This document shows positions 54,927 through 55,247 of a DNA stretch of 55,247 bases, in pieces; position 1 is the stretch's first letter, and each line of letters opens with the position of its first letter. Position numbers and translations under genes: made by a program. Source of the stretch: Vreelandella aquamarina (GTDB lineage: Bacteria; Pseudomonadota; Gammaproteobacteria; Pseudomonadales; Halomonadaceae). The stretch lies in NCBI RefSeq assembly GCF_900110265.1, contig NZ_FODB01000022.1, forward strand, positions 1 to 55,247, in the 5' to 3' direction. Below the pieces are notes generated by a model that saw only the letters and a list, made by a program, of their open reading frames with translations, made no database searches and was not told the DNA's origin.

Positions 54927-55247
54927 GTGCGCCAGGCATGGCGCGCAGCGCCAATTAGGCGCTATCCGGTCCGCCGTGGTGGTTGGCCGGATGACTTGGG
55001 GGTGAAAGTCCCCTACGGACCCTGATAGCGGGAACCGTTAGCTGAACAGCAAGGGTGTTCGTCGTGAGGCGGAATCTGAAGGAAGCTGTAGGCAAACTCC
55101 TGGCCCGACGAACAGGAACCGCATATGAGGCAGCCACATCTGGGCGAGAGGGCCATGAAACTCGAAGCCCAATAGCTATCCAGAAGATGTGGAAGTAGAT
55201 GCGGCGGGTAGATGGGAGGAAGGTCGCGCGTCTTACCCTGGGAGGCC
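54927..55247 (+). mobile_element. Group II intron (class C-like), 5' part, runs off the window
   Basis: It begins GTGCGCCAGGCATGGCGCGC, the same as the intron at 24346, and shares later blocks (GGTGAAAGTCCCCT, AATCTGAAGG, GACGAACAGGAA, GGAAGGTCGCGCGTCTTACC). About 320 nt are visible and no reverse transcriptase has started yet. It is inserted directly behind the arfA terminator in the same orientation. Confidence 0.85.

Overview
The window looks like a moderately GC-rich gammaproteobacterial chromosome, most likely Halomonadaceae (Halomonas or a close relative). This rests on gene content and protein style only: ArgP/ArgO, SpeG, ArfA, a Klebsiella-type nas/nir set and acidic secreted proteins. 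No rRNA, tRNA or other taxonomic marker is present.

Layout. 1-10.3 kb is ordinary backbone: an RlpA-like protein, an acidic secreted repeat protein, a DUF3298 lipoprotein, a Nudix-like protein convergent with a DMT exporter, a LysR regulator, cytochrome b561, ArgP, a cyclic-peptide/siderophore ABC exporter and a siderophore-uptake ATPase (FhuC-like) behind a Fur-box-like site. From about 10.3 to 26.5 kb lies a mosaic of foreign and broken DNA: a decayed glycerophosphodiester phosphodiesterase, a G-quadruplex-prone repeat, an IS1380-type transposase, an IS3 orfA scrap, and a maltose/maltodextrin locus (lacI, GH13 glucosidase, malE-F-G, lamB, malM, two malK). One deletion removed the 5' ends of both the glucosidase and malE. 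The mosaic ends with a group II intron cut by an ISL3 element, which is itself fused to the tail of a second ABC exporter. Next come an AAA-ATPase/PD-(D/E)XK protein (26.5-28.1 kb) and a complete Wadjet type I anti-plasmid operon jetABCD (28.6-35.3 kb, minus strand).

From 35.5 kb backbone resumes with the rest of an iron-siderophore set: cytochrome b561, a siderophore-interacting reductase, a second Fur-box-like site and a fused FhuB-type permease. ArgO, an internally deleted threonine aldolase, a FAD oxidoreductase, SpeG, two related microproteins, a hydrolase, a phosphoesterase and a CDF transporter follow. From 45.9 to 54.4 kb is assimilatory nitrate reduction: nirD, nirB and nasC on the minus strand, divergent from nasA-cobA. 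Both sides show a sigma-54-like promoter and an intrinsic terminator inside the 5' leader, which suggests paired attenuation/antitermination control. The window ends with arfA, whose stop codon sits inside a hairpin, and the 5' end of a second group II intron directly behind the arfA terminator.

How the parts fit: siderophore genes left and right of the 10.3-35.4 kb block (exporter and ATPase; reductase and permease) look like one iron locus split by an accessory island, and argP and argO also lie on opposite sides of it. The maltose locus probably no longer works as a unit. Wadjet appears intact. No described-nowhere system is obvious; the best candidates for new biology are the twin microproteins, the arfA double hairpin, the divergent nas/nir leaders, and the AAA-nuclease plus small ORF beside Wadjet.
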